In this document: positions 1-8,885 of the stretch, in pieces
Layout of the letters: each line of letters starts with the position of its first letter
How positions within the stretch are numbered: the first letter of the stretch is position 1
Assembly: GCF_016463485.1 (NCBI RefSeq)
Contig: NZ_JAEMRD010000015.1
Coordinates: forward strand, 1 to 41,157
Direction of reading: 5' to 3'
Origin: Brevundimonas sp.
GTDB taxonomy: Bacteria; Pseudomonadota; Alphaproteobacteria; Caulobacterales; Caulobacteraceae
DNA: 41,157 nucleotides
Program-made: the position numbers and the translations under genes
The notes under the pieces: model-generated
Databases searched by the model: none
Told to the model about the DNA's origin: nothing
The model's input: only the letters and a program-made list of their open reading frames with translations

Positions 1-400
1 TATTCCCACTCGATTACTTGAAAGTCAAACAAGTAGTTGACGACATTAGCTATTTTGCATTGAAAGATTTACGATACCCGCCAATCAGCCGTCGGATTTG
101 ATGGCCGTTGAAAAACCTGAAGAATTAGTCAGGATCAAAAATCCGTGATGACTGTATCTTTCGAGACGTTTTGGAGCAGCTTAGGCCAAAATGACGCACC
201 AAAGGCAGTATGGATAATTCAAATCCCAACTTACATCTCTTCGTGAGAGCATCACGGCGAGTCGTGTAAGTGCGCCTTTCTGTCCCCTCTATAACTATCG
301 GCGGCGCTCGCGACCGGTGAACTCATTCCCAATGCGTGCTGACATCTGATAGCAGAGGGCCGCCGATCGGACGACAAACCTTTGGCGGGGAGCAGTCGGA
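1..400. other. Gene-free left flank
   Basis: No convincing coding region is visible. The stretch is visibly more A+T-rich than the rest of the window and every frame is broken by stops. It may be intergenic DNA or the edge of an inserted segment. No repeat, tRNA or clear promoter was recognised. Confidence 0.5.
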
Positions 401-448
401 GTGGGGTCGCGACACCATCCTAAATCTACTGCGCTCGCAAAAGACGCG

Positions 449-890
449 ATGAGAACGATACAGGACTTTCTTGACCAACTGCGTGCGCACGGCTTATCCG
501 CCACGACCGTGGCTGTGTCGCAGACTAAAGGCGCCGGCACGGCTGCACCAACGAACTTCAACACCTGCTACCCGTCGGTGACGTACCCGCAGTGGGGCAT
601 GCTGGTGGTCCATGGTGTGCTGGCCCCCGCTGCAACTCGCAATCCTGAACGAGGAGATCGCCAGCTACGCGCCGCTGGCCCAAGCCGGCATTTCTGTCCC
701 CCGGGTCGTTGGCGCTGCGGAAGTTTTCGCCGATTGCACTCCATGAGGCATCGCACCCGGGTTTGTGATCGAGCATGTCGACGGGCTTGGTCCGTTCAAA
801 ATGAGAACGGGCTTTCCAGCACTCCAGGCAAAAGCTCTGGCTCAGGGCAGCGTCCTCGCGCATCCACGCACCACGACTTGCACATCGGAC
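449..890 (+). pseudogene. Decayed phosphotransferase-like (APH-type kinase) remnant
   Basis: Two different forward frames carry pieces that look like one protein. From 449 the frame reads MRTIQDFLDQLRAHGLSATT, resembling the start of APH-type phosphotransferases. From about 620 a shifted frame reads ILNEEIASYAPLAQAGISVP and, after an in-frame TGA at 744-746, GFVIEHVDG. That order (acidic helix, then VPRVVG, then a hydrophobic ExVDG strand) matches the N-lobe of aminoglycoside-phosphotransferase/choline-kinase-like proteins. At least one frameshift and one stop separate the pieces, and no catalytic loop (HxDxxxxN) follows, so the gene is dead and 3'-truncated. The family call rests on short similarity only. 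Confidence 0.4.
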
Positions 891-958
891 CACCTCCTGC
901 CAGTCCCACTTGATCGAGCCACCTGTTCTAACTCGCCTCAGGCTCGGAGCTCACAGCC

Positions 959-1600
959 ATGCCTACTTCGCCCCCTACCAAGCGCCGAGGCCGCCCCAGT
1001 TCGAAGCAGGCAGCGGAGCTTACCTCAAGCATCATTTCTACCGCGCTGCTGATGTTCCTCGAACAGGGCTACGAGACGACATCCATGGACGCGGTCGCCG
1101 TCGCATGCCGAGTGTCCAAGCACACGGTCTACCGGCGTTATCCATCCAAGGCCTTGCTGTTCCAGGACGCACTGGAACTGCACACCCAAGAGCTAGTCAG
1201 CGAACTGCAAACAGCGGTGCCGCGTGACGCCGATTCGATCGAAGCGATTCGGCAGGCTGCCAAGGTGGCCTTAACGTTCGCGACGTCGCCGTCTGCGATC
1301 CAAATGTTCCGCATATGCATCGGAGCGGTAACCCGCTTTCCGGAAGTCGGGGCGCAACTCGCCTCCGTTGAGGAGCGCATTCTCGACTTTCTCGAACCTC
1401 ACGTGCGGCACGCTCAGGATGAGGGTCGGATCCATCCGGGACCGTCCCGACGCATAGCGACGCATCTCTACTACGCACTGACTGGCGAAAGCTGGTCTCA
1501 CGTTCTGAACGGTGCAGCGGTTCCCGAAGAGGTTCTCTCCGACGAGGCCTTCGAGGAAGCCTGGGTCATCGCCATGAGAGGTTTTGCTGTCCCAGCATAA
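959..1600 (+). CDS. TetR/AcrR family transcriptional regulator
   Basis: This 213-residue protein has the usual TetR layout: a basic N-terminal tail, a DNA-binding domain at about residues 20-68, and a ligand-binding helical domain. The helix-turn-helix is clear in TSMDAVAVACRVSKHTVYRR (residues 41-60) followed by YPSKALLF. The C-terminal part resembles AefR-like TetR domains. It lies 67 bp upstream of the PQQ dehydrogenase on the same strand, so that gene is a plausible target; this is inference. The ATG at 959 follows a GGAGCT-like site. The effector is unknown. Confidence 0.9.
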   Translation: MPTSPPTKRRGRPSSKQAAELTSSIISTALLMFLEQGYETTSMDAVAVACRVSKHTVYRRYPSKALLFQDALELHTQELVSELQTAVPRDADSIEAIRQAAKVALTFATSPSAIQMFRICIGAVTRFPEVGAQLASVEERILDFLEPHVRHAQDEGRIHPGPSRRIATHLYYALTGESWSHVLNGAAVPEEVLSDEAFEEAWVIAMRGFAVPA

Positions 1601-1667
1601 AGGCACGACCTTGTGCTTTATTTTGACGGGATCTACGTTGGCTGAAAGGTAGCCGCGAGACACCGCC

Positions 1668-4094
1668 ATGATGCAGCAACATTTGACGCCAGGTTCCGCT
1701 TGGATACGGCGAGCCTACGCCGCCCTCCTTATCGCGATAGGCGTGTTCCTGGCGGGTGGCGGCGGCTGGCTCGTGGGTCTAGGCGGATCACCCTACTACC
1801 TCTTGACTGGCCTTGCTGTGATCGCAAGCGGCATGCTGCTGTGGCGAGGGGATCGACGCGGCGTGTGGGTCTACGCCGCTATGCTGATCGCCACTATTGG
1901 CTGGTCGCTCTGGGAGGTCGGCTTTAATCCGTGGGGCCTCGTCCCGCGTTTGGTTGCACCAACAGTCTTGGGCCTTGGCCTCCTCGTGCCGGCCATCGGT
2001 CGACTGCCCAGTCGGGCGAACACTGCCGCGTTGCGCAGACGTTGGGCATCGCCGAAATTGGTCGCCCTCGGGGGTCTCGTGGCGGCGATCGTGCTCGGCT
2101 CAGGTCTTCATGCTCTGAAGCCGCCGGTCATCGACCCGATCTTCCAGGCAGGGACTCAGGAGAGACTTCCACAAGCAATTCCAGCGTCCGCTGGAGACGC
2201 CTCCGGCGACTGGCTCCATTGGGGCGGCGATCAGGGCGGATCGCGTTTCAGTCCGTTGGACCAACTCACGCCCGACACGGTTAGCGGGCTGAAGGTGGCC
2301 TGGACCGCTGACCTTGGTCCCGCCCCGGGGGGCAAGATGGGCAGTCTCGAAGTAACGCCGCTCAAGATCGGCGATACCCTCTATGTCTGCACCCCCTATG
2401 ATACCGTCATCGCCCTCGACGCGGAGACGGGTCAGCGTCGCTGGACTCACAGCGAACAGGCGGCCGACGGGGCTGCGTCACCGGGCGTCTGCCGTGGGGT
2501 CGCCTATTATCGACTGCCCGACCCTGCGGCGACCGGCGCCTGCGTCGAACGCATACTGTGGGTGAGCCGCAAGGCCAATCTGCTCGCCCTCGACGCCCGC
2601 ACCGGCGCGTTGTGCCCTGGCTTCGGCGACGACGGCAGGACCAGTCTAATGACCGGCTTGGGCGAGGTTAAGCCCGGCTACTACTACGTCAGCTCGGCCC
2701 CCCAGATCGTACGCGGCAAAATTGTTCTCGGCGGCGCCGTGATGGACGGCCAGTATTGGGGAGAGCCCTCGGGCGTGATCCGGGGTTACGACGCCGTCAC
2801 CGGTCGCTTTTCCTGGGCCTATGACGTCGGCCGCCCCGGCGAGCACGGCGAACCGGAACCGGGCGAGCACTACACCCTGTCGACCCCGAACAGCTGGGCG
2901 CCGATCAGCGCTGACGAGCAACTGGGCATGGTCTATCTGCCGATGGGCAACGCCGTGCCGGACTACTACGGCGCCCAGCGGCGACCGTTCGACGAGGACA
3001 TCACCTCCTCAGTTCTCGCGCTCGACGCCCAAACCGGCGAACGCCGCTGGCGCTTCCGCACTGTCCATCACGACCTGTGGGATTATGACCTCGGCTCGCA
3101 GCCGACCCTGATTGACCTTCCCCTAAACGGCCAAGTCGTTCCGGTCCTGATTCAGCCGACCAAGCGAGGAGACGTGTTCGTTCTCGATCGCCGCACTGGC
3201 CAGCCCGTTCGCGAGGTGCGCGAGCTCCCCGTCCCGCAGGGCCCCATCGCCCCCGGCGAGCGGCTGTCGCCGACCCAGCCCTTCTCGGTCGCCATGCCCT
3301 CATTCCGGGGACCGCTGATCACCGAGGCCGACATGTGGGGCGTCACCCCGCTGGACCAGATGATGTGCCGCATCAAGTTCAAGCAGGCACGCTACGAAGG
3401 CCTCTTCACCCCGCCCCAGATCGAGCGGCCCAATCTGGTCTCGCCCGGCTATCTGGGCGGCAGTGACTGGGGCAGCGTCTCGGTGGACACCGACCGCATG
3501 GTGATGATCGTAAACTCCAACCGGATGCCCAACTACGATCAACTGATCACGCGTGCGGAGGCCAACCAGCGCGGCGTGGGCATCGTCGGTGTCGATCCAC
3601 ACGCCAACCCGGCGCTGGCCCAGGCGATGTTGAATACCCCCGTTGCGGCTGATATCCAGCCCTTCCTCGGCGTGCTGAAGACGCCGTGCAACGCTCCGCC
3701 ATGGGGTCTGATCACCGCGGTCGATCTTCGCTCCGGCAAGGTCATCTGGAACCGGCCCCTCGGAACGGCGCGAGACAGCGGGCCGATGGGGATCGCGTCC
3801 CAACTGCCAATCACGATGGGCCTGCCCAACGTCGGCGGCTCGGTGGTTACGCGCGGCGGCCTCGTCTTCATCGCCGCCGTTCAGGAGCGCACCTTCCGCG
3901 CCATCGACATTCGGAACGGTCAGGAAGTCTGGAGCGCTCGCCTTCCCGCCGGCGGCCAGGCCAACCCGATGACCTATCGGTCAAACGCCAGCGGACGCCA
4001 GTTTGTCGTGCTCGCCTCGGGGGGCCACGTGCCAATGGGCACCAAGTTGGGCACGTCGCTCATCGCCTACGCCCTGCCCGAGAATGGCGAGTGA
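1668..4094 (+). CDS. Membrane-bound PQQ-dependent dehydrogenase (glucose/quinate type)
   Basis: This 808-residue protein matches the size of membrane quinoprotein glucose, quinate or shikimate dehydrogenases. Five hydrophobic segments occupy about residues 15-150. A PQQ beta-propeller starts near residue 180 with DWLHWGGDQGGSRFSPLDQL. Repeated LDAxTG blades, HHDLWDYDLGSQP and the C-terminal PMTYRSNASGRQFVV region are typical. Such enzymes oxidise a sugar or cyclitol on the periplasmic side and pass electrons to ubiquinone. No PQQ biosynthesis genes are in the window, so the cofactor would have to come from elsewhere in the genome or from the medium. Glucose and quinate specificity cannot be separated by eye. 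The start could be 1668 or the adjacent ATG at 1671; neither has a strong ribosome binding site. Confidence 0.92.
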   Translation: MMQQHLTPGSAWIRRAYAALLIAIGVFLAGGGGWLVGLGGSPYYLLTGLAVIASGMLLWRGDRRGVWVYAAMLIATIGWSLWEVGFNPWGLVPRLVAPTVLGLGLLVPAIGRLPSRANTAALRRRWASPKLVALGGLVAAIVLGSGLHALKPPVIDPIFQAGTQERLPQAIPASAGDASGDWLHWGGDQGGSRFSPLDQLTPDTVSGLKVAWTADLGPAPGGKMGSLEVTPLKIGDTLYVCTPYDTVIALDAETGQRRWTHSEQAADGAASPGVCRGVAYYRLPDPAATGACVERILWVSRKANLLALDARTGALCPGFGDDGRTSLMTGLGEVKPGYYYVSSAPQIVRGKIVLGGAVMDGQYWGEPSGVIRGYDAVTGRFSWAYDVGRPGEHGEPEPGEHYTLSTPNSWAPISADEQLGMVYLPMGNAVPDYYGAQRRPFDEDITSSVLALDAQTGERRWRFRTVHHDLWDYDLGSQPTLIDLPLNGQVVPVLIQPTKRGDVFVLDRRTGQPVREVRELPVPQGPIAPGERLSPTQPFSVAMPSFRGPLITEADMWGVTPLDQMMCRIKFKQARYEGLFTPPQIERPNLVSPGYLGGSDWGSVSVDTDRMVMIVNSNRMPNYDQLITRAEANQRGVGIVGVDPHANPALAQAMLNTPVAADIQPFLGVLKTPCNAPPWGLITAVDLRSGKVIWNRPLGTARDSGPMGIASQLPITMGLPNVGGSVVTRGGLVFIAAVQERTFRAIDIRNGQEVWSARLPAGGQANPMTYRSNASGRQFVVLASGGHVPMGTKLGTSLIAYALPENGE

Positions 4095-4167
4095 CCTCTC
4101 TGTCTGTTCTGACGCGCCCAGGGCTCGATGAACCGGCCTGGTCCAATCCAGCTTACTGGAGCCTTTC

Positions 4168-5313
4168 ATGACTGACACCCCGATCCGCGTCGGATTCATC
4201 GGCCTTAACCCCGGCGCCCACTGGGCCGCCACAGCCCATATTCCTGCGCTGAAGGCCTTGCCAGACAGTTATGAAGTGGTCGGCGTCGCCAACACCAGCT
4301 TGGCCAGCGCCAGGAACGCCGCCGACGCCTTCGGCCTGCCGCATGCGTTCGAGAACGCGCAGGCGCTGGTGAATTCGCCCGCGATCGACCTTGTCGTCGT
4401 CACGGTCAAAGTCCCGCATCACCGCGAACTGGTGACGGCGGCGCTGAACGCCGGCAAGCACGTCTATTGCGAATGGCCGTTGGGCAACGGTCTTGCCGAG
4501 GCGAAGGATCTGGCTGACCTGGCCGAGGCGAAGGGCGTGGTGGCCGCTGTCGGTACCCAGATGCGCGTCGCCCCGGAGGTCGAATACCTCCGCCAACTCA
4601 TCGCTGACGGCTATGTCGGCGAGGTGCTCTCGACGACCTTGGTGGGCAGCGGCGGCCAGTGGACTGCAGAGACTGACGCCGCCCATGCCTACCTTCATGA
4701 GAGAAACAACGGCGCCACCCTGCTCAGCATTCCGCTGGGCCACACGCTGGCGGGTGTTCACGAAGTGCTGGGCGGTTTCAGCGACCTGGCCGCGCGCATG
4801 ATCAATCGCCGAACCACAACTCGTGTTACCGATACGAACGAGACGATTCCCATGACTTCACATGATCAGGTCCTGGTGCAGGGCCTGCTTGAAAGCGGCG
4901 CGGCGGTCTCGATCCACTATCGCGGGGGCCTGTCGAGAGGAACCAACCTGTTGTGGGAGATCAACGGCACGCAAGGCGACCTCCAGGTGACGGGCGTGAC
5001 CGGCCATGCGCAGATCGTCCAGCTGTCGATCCGGGGGGCCAACGGCGAAACGAGCGAAATGGCGCCGCTGACGCCGCCTGCCTCGGCCTATGACGGCTGG
5101 CCGGACAATTCGGTCGCCCGCAATGTCGCCCACCTCTACGCCTTGATCGCCCAGGACATCCGATCAGGCACGCGCACGGCGCCCAGCTTTCGCGACGCCG
5201 TAGCCTTACATGAGACGCTCGACGCCATCGAGCGGTCCGCAGCTCGGAATAGTCACTGGCATGGTCGCTCGAACGTTCCGCCTGCAGCGCTCCGCACGCC
5301 CGTCGAATGCTGA
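4168..5313 (+). CDS. Gfo/Idh/MocA family oxidoreductase, Gal80-like, with altered C-terminus
   Basis: This 381-residue protein has an N-terminal Rossmann fold (IRVGFIGLNPGAHWAATAHI, from residue 6) and a C-terminal Gfo/Idh alpha/beta domain. Where classical members have EKP with a catalytic lysine, this one has CEWPLG at residues 101-106, as in Gal80-like and some galactose dehydrogenase-like proteins. A redox role is therefore not certain. It starts 73 bp after the PQQ dehydrogenase behind a GGAG site, so the two may be co-transcribed for sugar oxidation. From about residue 367 (position 5266) the coding sequence lies antisense to an IS3 orfB remnant, so the last 15 or so residues are probably not native. 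Confidence 0.85.
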   Translation: MTDTPIRVGFIGLNPGAHWAATAHIPALKALPDSYEVVGVANTSLASARNAADAFGLPHAFENAQALVNSPAIDLVVVTVKVPHHRELVTAALNAGKHVYCEWPLGNGLAEAKDLADLAEAKGVVAAVGTQMRVAPEVEYLRQLIADGYVGEVLSTTLVGSGGQWTAETDAAHAYLHERNNGATLLSIPLGHTLAGVHEVLGGFSDLAARMINRRTTTRVTDTNETIPMTSHDQVLVQGLLESGAAVSIHYRGGLSRGTNLLWEINGTQGDLQVTGVTGHAQIVQLSIRGANGETSEMAPLTPPASAYDGWPDNSVARNVAHLYALIAQDIRSGTRTAPSFRDAVALHETLDAIERSAARNSHWHGRSNVPPAALRTPVEC

Positions 5314-5707
5314 CTTGCCAGGTCGCCGGCAGATGATCCACGAGCTGACGACACCGGGCAGGTCCTGGCTTTTGGCCGATGATCCTGCAGCATCTTCCGA
5401 TCCAGCGTCAGATCCGCCACAATGCGTATTAGCCAGCCGTTCTCGTCCCCAAGCTGCTTCAGCCGCCCCATCTCCGATGGCGTCCGGTTAGCGTACGTCT
5501 TGCGCCAGACATAGAACGTCATTTCGGAAATCCCGGCCTTGCGATAGATTTCGCCGACCGTGGCGCCTTCGTCTGCCTACCGCAGGATCAAGGCCACCTG
5601 GGCCTCGCTGAACTTCGACCGCTTCATCGTCTCTCCTCGTTCGAAGGCCCAGGGGCAAAACGAGAAAATTGTAGCGCAGACTGGTCCAGTTTTTCAGGGG
5701 CAGGTCA
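5255..5707 (-). mobile_element. Decayed IS3-family insertion sequence, left end with orfA and orfB start
   Basis: On the minus strand a left end beginning TGACCTGCCCCTGAAAAACT at 5707 is followed by a good ribosome binding site and an orfA start at 5627. OrfA reads MKRSKFSEAQVALILR, then an in-frame TAG where Gln is expected, then ADEGATVGEIYRKAGISEMT and FYVWRKTYANRTPSEMGRLK through to DRKMLQD near 5372. The orfB start follows in another frame as VDHLPATWQVSIRRACGALQ and stops being recognisable near 5255-5266. The transposase is therefore inactivated by a stop codon and most of orfB is missing. No right end was found. Confidence 0.85.
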
Positions 5708-5763
5708 TGTGAGAACAGATCGGCGAGCATCGGGAAAGCAGGGTTCGATCGTCGTCATCCGGA

Positions 5764-6504
5764 TCAGAAGCCCTGGAACGTCACATGCTCGGTCAGCGGC
5801 ACGCGCTCGCGCTGGAAGCCGTTTGCCGGCGCTTTGGGATCACGCTGGCCGATGGCCAGGCCACAGAACAGCAGCGTATCGTCGGAGAGCCCGAGCTGAT
5901 CTTTGATCGTGCGACCGTACATGCCAAGGACTTCCAATGGACAGGTGTCCAGGCCCTCGCCGCGCGCCAGCAGCATGATCGTCTGCAGCCACATGCCCAT
6001 ATCGGACCATTGCGCGGACTTCATCATCTTGGGGAAATGACACAGCAGCAGTACCGGCGCATCGAACGCCCGAACGTTGCGCCTCCCCCAAGCCGCACGC
6101 CCTTCGGCGTCGTCGCGCGCGATGCCGTTCGCGGCATGCATCGCTGATGCAAACGTCGTCAGTCTCGACTTGTACTTGTCCACCTGCCCAGGTGCCGCAA
6201 AATCATACTCCTGAGGATCGTCGGGCAGGCTGGCCATTAAGCGCTCCCTGAGCGCCGTGAGCGGTGCGCCCGTCAGCACCGTCGCTTCCCAAGGCTGGAA
6301 ATTGCAGCCGGACGGCGCCCAGCGCGCCTGCTCCATGACATGCCTGATCGTATCAAACGGGATGGGCTCGTCCGTAAAAGCACGGATCGATCGCCGGCTG
6401 GCGACGGCTTCGGCAACGGTCATCGTAGGCGCCTCGTGGCGAGGTTCGGCCGCGATCGGCGAGGGTCGGTCTTCGAGGTTTAATATCATCCGGTTTTTCC
6501 ACAT
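5764..6504 (-). CDS. Nitroreductase family FMN oxidoreductase
   Basis: From the ATG at 6504 the product is 246 residues. It shows the nitroreductase signature: ASRRSIRAFTDEPIP for FMN phosphate binding, then RWAPSGCNFQPWEATVLTG, and a C-terminal LLFCGLAIGQRDP strand. These enzymes use NAD(P)H and FMN to reduce nitro groups, quinones or enones. The frame stays open upstream to 6636, but that part overlaps the marR gene. I prefer 6504, or the ATG at 6489, just after the marR stop at 6525. Co-transcription with marR is likely. The true substrate is unknown. Confidence 0.88.
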   Translation of the reverse strand: MWKNRMILNLEDRPSPIAAEPRHEAPTMTVAEAVASRRSIRAFTDEPIPFDTIRHVMEQARWAPSGCNFQPWEATVLTGAPLTALRERLMASLPDDPQEYDFAAPGQVDKYKSRLTTFASAMHAANGIARDDAEGRAAWGRRNVRAFDAPVLLLCHFPKMMKSAQWSDMGMWLQTIMLLARGEGLDTCPLEVLGMYGRTIKDQLGLSDDTLLFCGLAIGQRDPKAPANGFQRERVPLTEHVTFQGF

Positions 6505-6524
6505 CGATAGGGAGATTGAAAAGA

Positions 6525-7001
6525 TCAGGCGGTCTGCAAGCTCGGCTCTGTCGGGTCGGCGATCGGCACGGCCGGACGTCCCAACTGGTCGAGCTCCTCG
6601 CGAAGATTGTCCGCCCGCTGTTCGGTCATCCGGCATGCCGAGGCAATCCGGTCGGGCACTGCCCAGACGGCGTTCTGCAGTGCAGCTCCTGCAGGCGTCA
6701 GTTCCACGAGAACGCGCCGTTCATCCTGCGAGTCACGCTTCCGGGTAACCTGGCCGAGCTGTTCCATCCGTTTGAGCAGCGGCGTGATCGTGCCGGTGTC
6801 CATCCCGAGCCTGGCGCCCAGTTCACCCACGGAGCGCGAGACACTGTCAAGCAGTTCGACGATCACCAGATATTGCGGAAAGGTCAGCCCGAGCGGCTCG
6901 AGCAACGGCTTATGCATCCGCACCATTCGGCTTGCGGCGCCATACAGCGCGAACGACAGCTGTTTATCGACCTGCCGCCGGGAAGAGCTTTTCCGAACCA
7001 T
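6525..7001 (-). CDS. MarR family regulator, OhrR-like without the sensing cysteine
   Basis: This 158-residue protein has the OhrR-type N-terminus KQLSFALYGAASRMVRMHKP and a winged helix at about residues 57-103 (VGELGARLGMDTGTITPLLK, DERRVLVELTPAG). Peroxide-sensing OhrR proteins have Cys in the QLCFALY motif; here residue 16 is Ser. One other cysteine remains at residue 123. The protein may therefore respond to a bound ligand rather than to peroxide by the usual thiol route (inference). It sits 20 bp upstream of the nitroreductase and 104 bp after the flavin monooxygenase, all on the minus strand, so it probably regulates this group. Confidence 0.9.
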   Translation of the reverse strand: MVRKSSSRRQVDKQLSFALYGAASRMVRMHKPLLEPLGLTFPQYLVIVELLDSVSRSVGELGARLGMDTGTITPLLKRMEQLGQVTRKRDSQDERRVLVELTPAGAALQNAVWAVPDRIASACRMTEQRADNLREELDQLGRPAVPIADPTEPSLQTA

Positions 7002-7105
7002 GCCGGTTCTCTAGCAGGCCTGTATCTTGCACACTAGATAGTCCGAGCGGTCGACTAATCTGATGAGTTCTCCGCATGCAGACTTCTTTGCGAAAATAGC
7101 TAAGC

Positions 7106-8443
7106 TCAGGCAGAGGTCGTTGATAGACGGGAATCTATCCCGATCTGGTCCCGAAGCCCGAGGTGGTCGCGCAGGGTAGCGCCGCGGTATTCGGCCGGCC
7201 GTAGACCGCGGCGGCGCAGGATGGGGACGACCTGATCCACAAAGTCATCAATGCCGTCCTGCTGGCTGTCTGGGACGATGGTGAAGCCATCGCAGACGCC
7301 TGCCCCGAACCACTGCTGCAGAAGATCGGCCGCGTCCTCAGGCGTGCCCACCAGACCGGGATTGGGATCAAAGACGCCGTGAGCGATGATGTCGCGCGGG
7401 GACCAGCCCTCCCGCGCGAGTTTGACGGCCTTGGCCGCAGGGGGAGCAGCAGCGTGTGCCTGTATCTCGTCCACCTGTCCCGCGGTCAGTGGCGCGTCGG
7501 CCCGCTCGGCATCGAGGCGAACCCCGAGCATCATGGACAGACGGGACAAACTTGGCGCCAGGCCGGCGCGCTCGTCCAAGGTGCGTCGACGGTCCAACGC
7601 CTGACGCTTCGTGGCGCCCAACCCGAAGCTCATGAACGGCACGAACTTCATCTCGTCCGCATCGCGGCCCGCCCGTACGGCCGAGGTCCGGACGATATCC
7701 CGCTGGGTGCGGCTCTCCTCAATCGTCCTCGGCATGGCCAGGATGCCATTGGCATACATTCCGGCCGCCTGAAGCCCGCGGCCGCTTGCCAGCGGCATGA
7801 AGATGACCGGCTGCCCCTGTTCCGAAGGCGGGATCTGAAGCGGCCCACGCGCGCCGACATGTCGCCCCTGCAGGTTGACCGGCCTGATATGCGCCATGTC
7901 CGCAAACCTGCCTGCCTGCGGATCAGGCAGTCCGGCCTCGCGCGCCCAACTGCCCCACAGCGCCTGCGTGATCTGGATCACCTCGTGTAGACGCTCGTAT
8001 TTCTCGTCACCCGAAGGCACCGGGCGTCCATGGTTGGCAAACGCCTCGGGCTCATAGCTGGGGATGGCATTCCAACCGGCCCGGCCATGGCTCATCACAT
8101 CAAGCGCCCTGAACTGGCGCGCCAGGGTATAGGGCTCATTGACCGAGGTCGATGCTGAGGCGACCAAGCCGATACGTCGGGTCTCCCGGGCTACTGCCGC
8201 AAGGACGAGCAACGGCTCCATCGTGAACATGGGTGGGGCGGCCAACAGATCCCCGTGCAGGAAGACGCGGTCCGGGAAGAACACGAAATCGAGCCCCCCC
8301 CTTTCGCCTGCGCGGGCGCCGCGCACCTGCACGTCGACGTTCGTGTATGCTAGGGGGTCAACCCCGGGCATGCGCCACGCGCCGGGGTGGACGCCATAAC
8401 TTTCGCCGAGCGCCAGGCCCAAGATCATCGGTGTGTCGCTCAT
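7106..8443 (-). CDS. LLM-class flavin-dependent monooxygenase (NtaA/SnaA/DszA family)
   Basis: This 445-residue protein has the luciferase-like TIM-barrel pattern of two-component monooxygenases of the nitrilotriacetate/pristinamycin/DszA family. It shows GLDFVFFPDRVFLHGDLLA, RRIGLVASASTSVNEPYTLA, DVMSHGRAGWNAIPSYEPEA near residue 125, and the C-terminal FVDQVVPILRRRGLRPAEY followed by LRDHLGL. It would use reduced FMN supplied by a partner; the neighbouring nitroreductase is one candidate. The start ATG at 8443 follows a GAGAG site. The substrate is unknown. Confidence 0.92.
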   Translation of the reverse strand: MSDTPMILGLALGESYGVHPGAWRMPGVDPLAYTNVDVQVRGARAGERGGLDFVFFPDRVFLHGDLLAAPPMFTMEPLLVLAAVARETRRIGLVASASTSVNEPYTLARQFRALDVMSHGRAGWNAIPSYEPEAFANHGRPVPSGDEKYERLHEVIQITQALWGSWAREAGLPDPQAGRFADMAHIRPVNLQGRHVGARGPLQIPPSEQGQPVIFMPLASGRGLQAAGMYANGILAMPRTIEESRTQRDIVRTSAVRAGRDADEMKFVPFMSFGLGATKRQALDRRRTLDERAGLAPSLSRLSMMLGVRLDAERADAPLTAGQVDEIQAHAAAPPAAKAVKLAREGWSPRDIIAHGVFDPNPGLVGTPEDAADLLQQWFGAGVCDGFTIVPDSQQDGIDDFVDQVVPILRRRGLRPAEYRGATLRDHLGLRDQIGIDSRLSTTSA

Positions 8444-8456
8444 GTGAACTCTCAGC

Positions 8457-8798
8457 CTAGCCGGGGGTCAATACCGCACTGGCCAGGGACGCGGTCAGAT
8501 AGCAGATGCCGGCCACGCACATCAAAACGCCGATGGCGCACGGCAGATGACTGAGCGCCAGATCAGTACACCGATCAGCAGGCAGGCGGCGCCCAAGAAG
8601 ATCAAGGCGATGTTGATAGGCGCCGGCTGGGGCTCCGTTGGACGCCAGCGGAAGGATCATGAACCGGAACAGCTTGCTGACTCCCTCTACCGAAAGCGAG
8701 GCGAGGTTTAGCAGGAACAACAGGGCGAGCCCCGCCCGGCGTGGCACAACAGCATGGACTCGACCCGGAACTGCACAACGGCGCTGAGGGGACGACAA
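8457..8798 (-). pseudogene. Broken DUF4386-like membrane protein gene
   Basis: The minus strand encodes LLNLASLSVEGVSKLFRFMI in one frame, NIALIFLGAACLLIGVLIWR in another, then HLPCAIGVLMCVAGICYLTA back in the first frame. Joined together these resemble the last membrane helices of DUF4386 proteins, which end in a LPRxLGVLLxxAGxxYLxxS motif. At least two frameshifts separate the parts and the N-terminal half was not found. The remnant ends 13 bp upstream of the monooxygenase start. The family call is from memory of the motif. Confidence 0.5.
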
Positions 8799-8885
8799 GC
8801 GCGGCTACGCAGGGACTGGCATTTGAACCGAAGAAGGAGAGGGTCTCGTCAACCCACAGGGCTCCCAAGGCCCATGCCGACTAAT

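Noticed and set aside
4095..4167. Short CCAGG/CCTGG repeat between the PQQ dehydrogenase and the Gfo/Idh gene, considered as a terminator
   Set aside because: The arms are five bases with a long loop and no T-run follows.
8602..8868. Second minus-strand frame across the DUF4386 region, considered as a small gene
   Set aside because: It carries no membrane segments in order; the DUF4386-like pieces lie in other frames, so it is a by-product of decay.
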